NCBI RefSeq assembly: GCF_004745075.1
Contig: NZ_RHFH01000003.1
Coordinates: 235,853-299,852, forward strand
From: Brevibacterium sp. S111
GTDB taxonomy: Bacteria; Actinomycetota; Actinomycetes; Actinomycetales; Brevibacteriaceae
Reading direction: 5' to 3'
DNA: 64,000 nucleotides
The notes beneath the pieces are model-generated. The model was not told the DNA's origin, did no database searches, and saw nothing but the letters and a program-made list of their open reading frames with translations. Shown here one piece after another: positions 63,870 through 64,000 of this stretch. Position 1 is the stretch's first letter, and each line of letters opens with the position of its first letter. The position numbers were made by a program, and so were the translations under genes.

Positions 63870-64000
63870 TGGGTTAACCTTGATCCACCGATGCGAGTAG
63901 CCGGATCAAGCCGCGCGTGAAATGGAAATGCCCCTCCTGAACTGGGAAAATGGTGATGTTCTAAGTCTCCATATCCCACACAGAAAGGGGCACCTCTCAG
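63870..64000. other. AT-richer edge sequence, possible end of an inserted element
   Basis: The last 131 bases have no recognisable gene. They contain CTTGATCC (63891-63898) and GGATCAAG (63913-63920) as inverted arms, and an inverted pair AATGCCCCTCCTG / AGAAAGGGGCACCTCTC flanking the stretch GGGAAAATGGTGATGTTCTAAGTCTCC. Base composition is lower in G+C than the genes to the left. It resembles the leader or terminal region of an insertion sequence whose body would lie right of the window. Confidence 0.35.

Overview
The window is GC-rich, gene-dense actinobacterial chromosome. Monomeric NADP isocitrate dehydrogenase, LPxTG surface proteins, fused ECF ATPases, DtxR-type iron boxes, pdxST with a divergent pdxR, and many genes with a -10 hexamer six bases before the start codon all fit Actinomycetota. 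The gene content suggests Brevibacterium or a close relative; this is an inference, as no rRNA or marker comparison could be made. No tRNA, rRNA, CRISPR array or complete mobile element was seen.

Layout. 1-5.4 kb: a PfkB sugar kinase running off the left edge, a DUF2695 gene, and a tight operon of nucleoside hydrolase + ECF transporter (S, T, fused A-A). 5.4-10.3 kb: small conserved genes (HXXEE, YrhK, ArdC/ImmA-like, VOC, PepSY lipoprotein), a thymidine kinase, and a mismatch uracil glycosylase that shares a 14-bp head-to-head promoter with a SRPBCC gene. 10.3-14.5 kb: thiamine synthesis, with thiO-thiS-thiG-thiF behind a TPP riboswitch and thiE divergent from it. 14.5-21 kb: panE, a GGCT-like protein, an FMN alpha-hydroxyacid dehydrogenase, a TetR regulator with two palindromic operators facing an FAD monooxygenase, and an amino-acid permease. 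21-28 kb: siderophore uptake (binding protein, two permeases, ATPase) in two DtxR-boxed units separated by Nudix, hydrolase, sulfurtransferase and sufE genes. 28-30 kb: a leftward operon of two META-domain proteins and a DUF808 membrane protein.

30-34.5 kb: tandem paralogous secreted S1 proteases with LPxTG anchors. 34.5-45.5 kb: a double-GNAT protein, a small gene broken by an amber codon, thioesterase, VOC, DinB, DUF368, tpx, PIG-L deacetylase, lipoprotein, flavin monooxygenase, MFS exporter, and a PKD protein with a partner lipoprotein. 45.6-54.9 kb: two further DNA-glycosylase-like genes (HhH-GPD and AlkZ-like), YchJ, DUF2087, phosphoribosyltransferase, esterase, lipid-kinase-like protein, and the vitamin B6 locus pdxT-pdxS / pdxR. 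54.9-64 kb: phosphopantetheinyl transferase, LapA-like protein, isocitrate dehydrogenase, a second thymidine kinase, hydrolase, SLC13 symporter, old-yellow-enzyme reductase, a metallo-beta-lactamase-fold hydrolase, and a truncated PH-domain gene next to an AT-richer edge that may be the end of an insertion.

Most notable: (i) the fused ECF ATPase has one fully consensus and one fully degenerate ATP site, split across the two halves exactly as an asymmetric ABC dimer would be; (ii) PdxR lacks the PLP-binding lysine; (iii) the 9.75-kb bidirectional promoter has overlapping -10 elements and two apparently leaderless genes; (iv) the protease pair shows gene-conversion-like identity at the 3' end.
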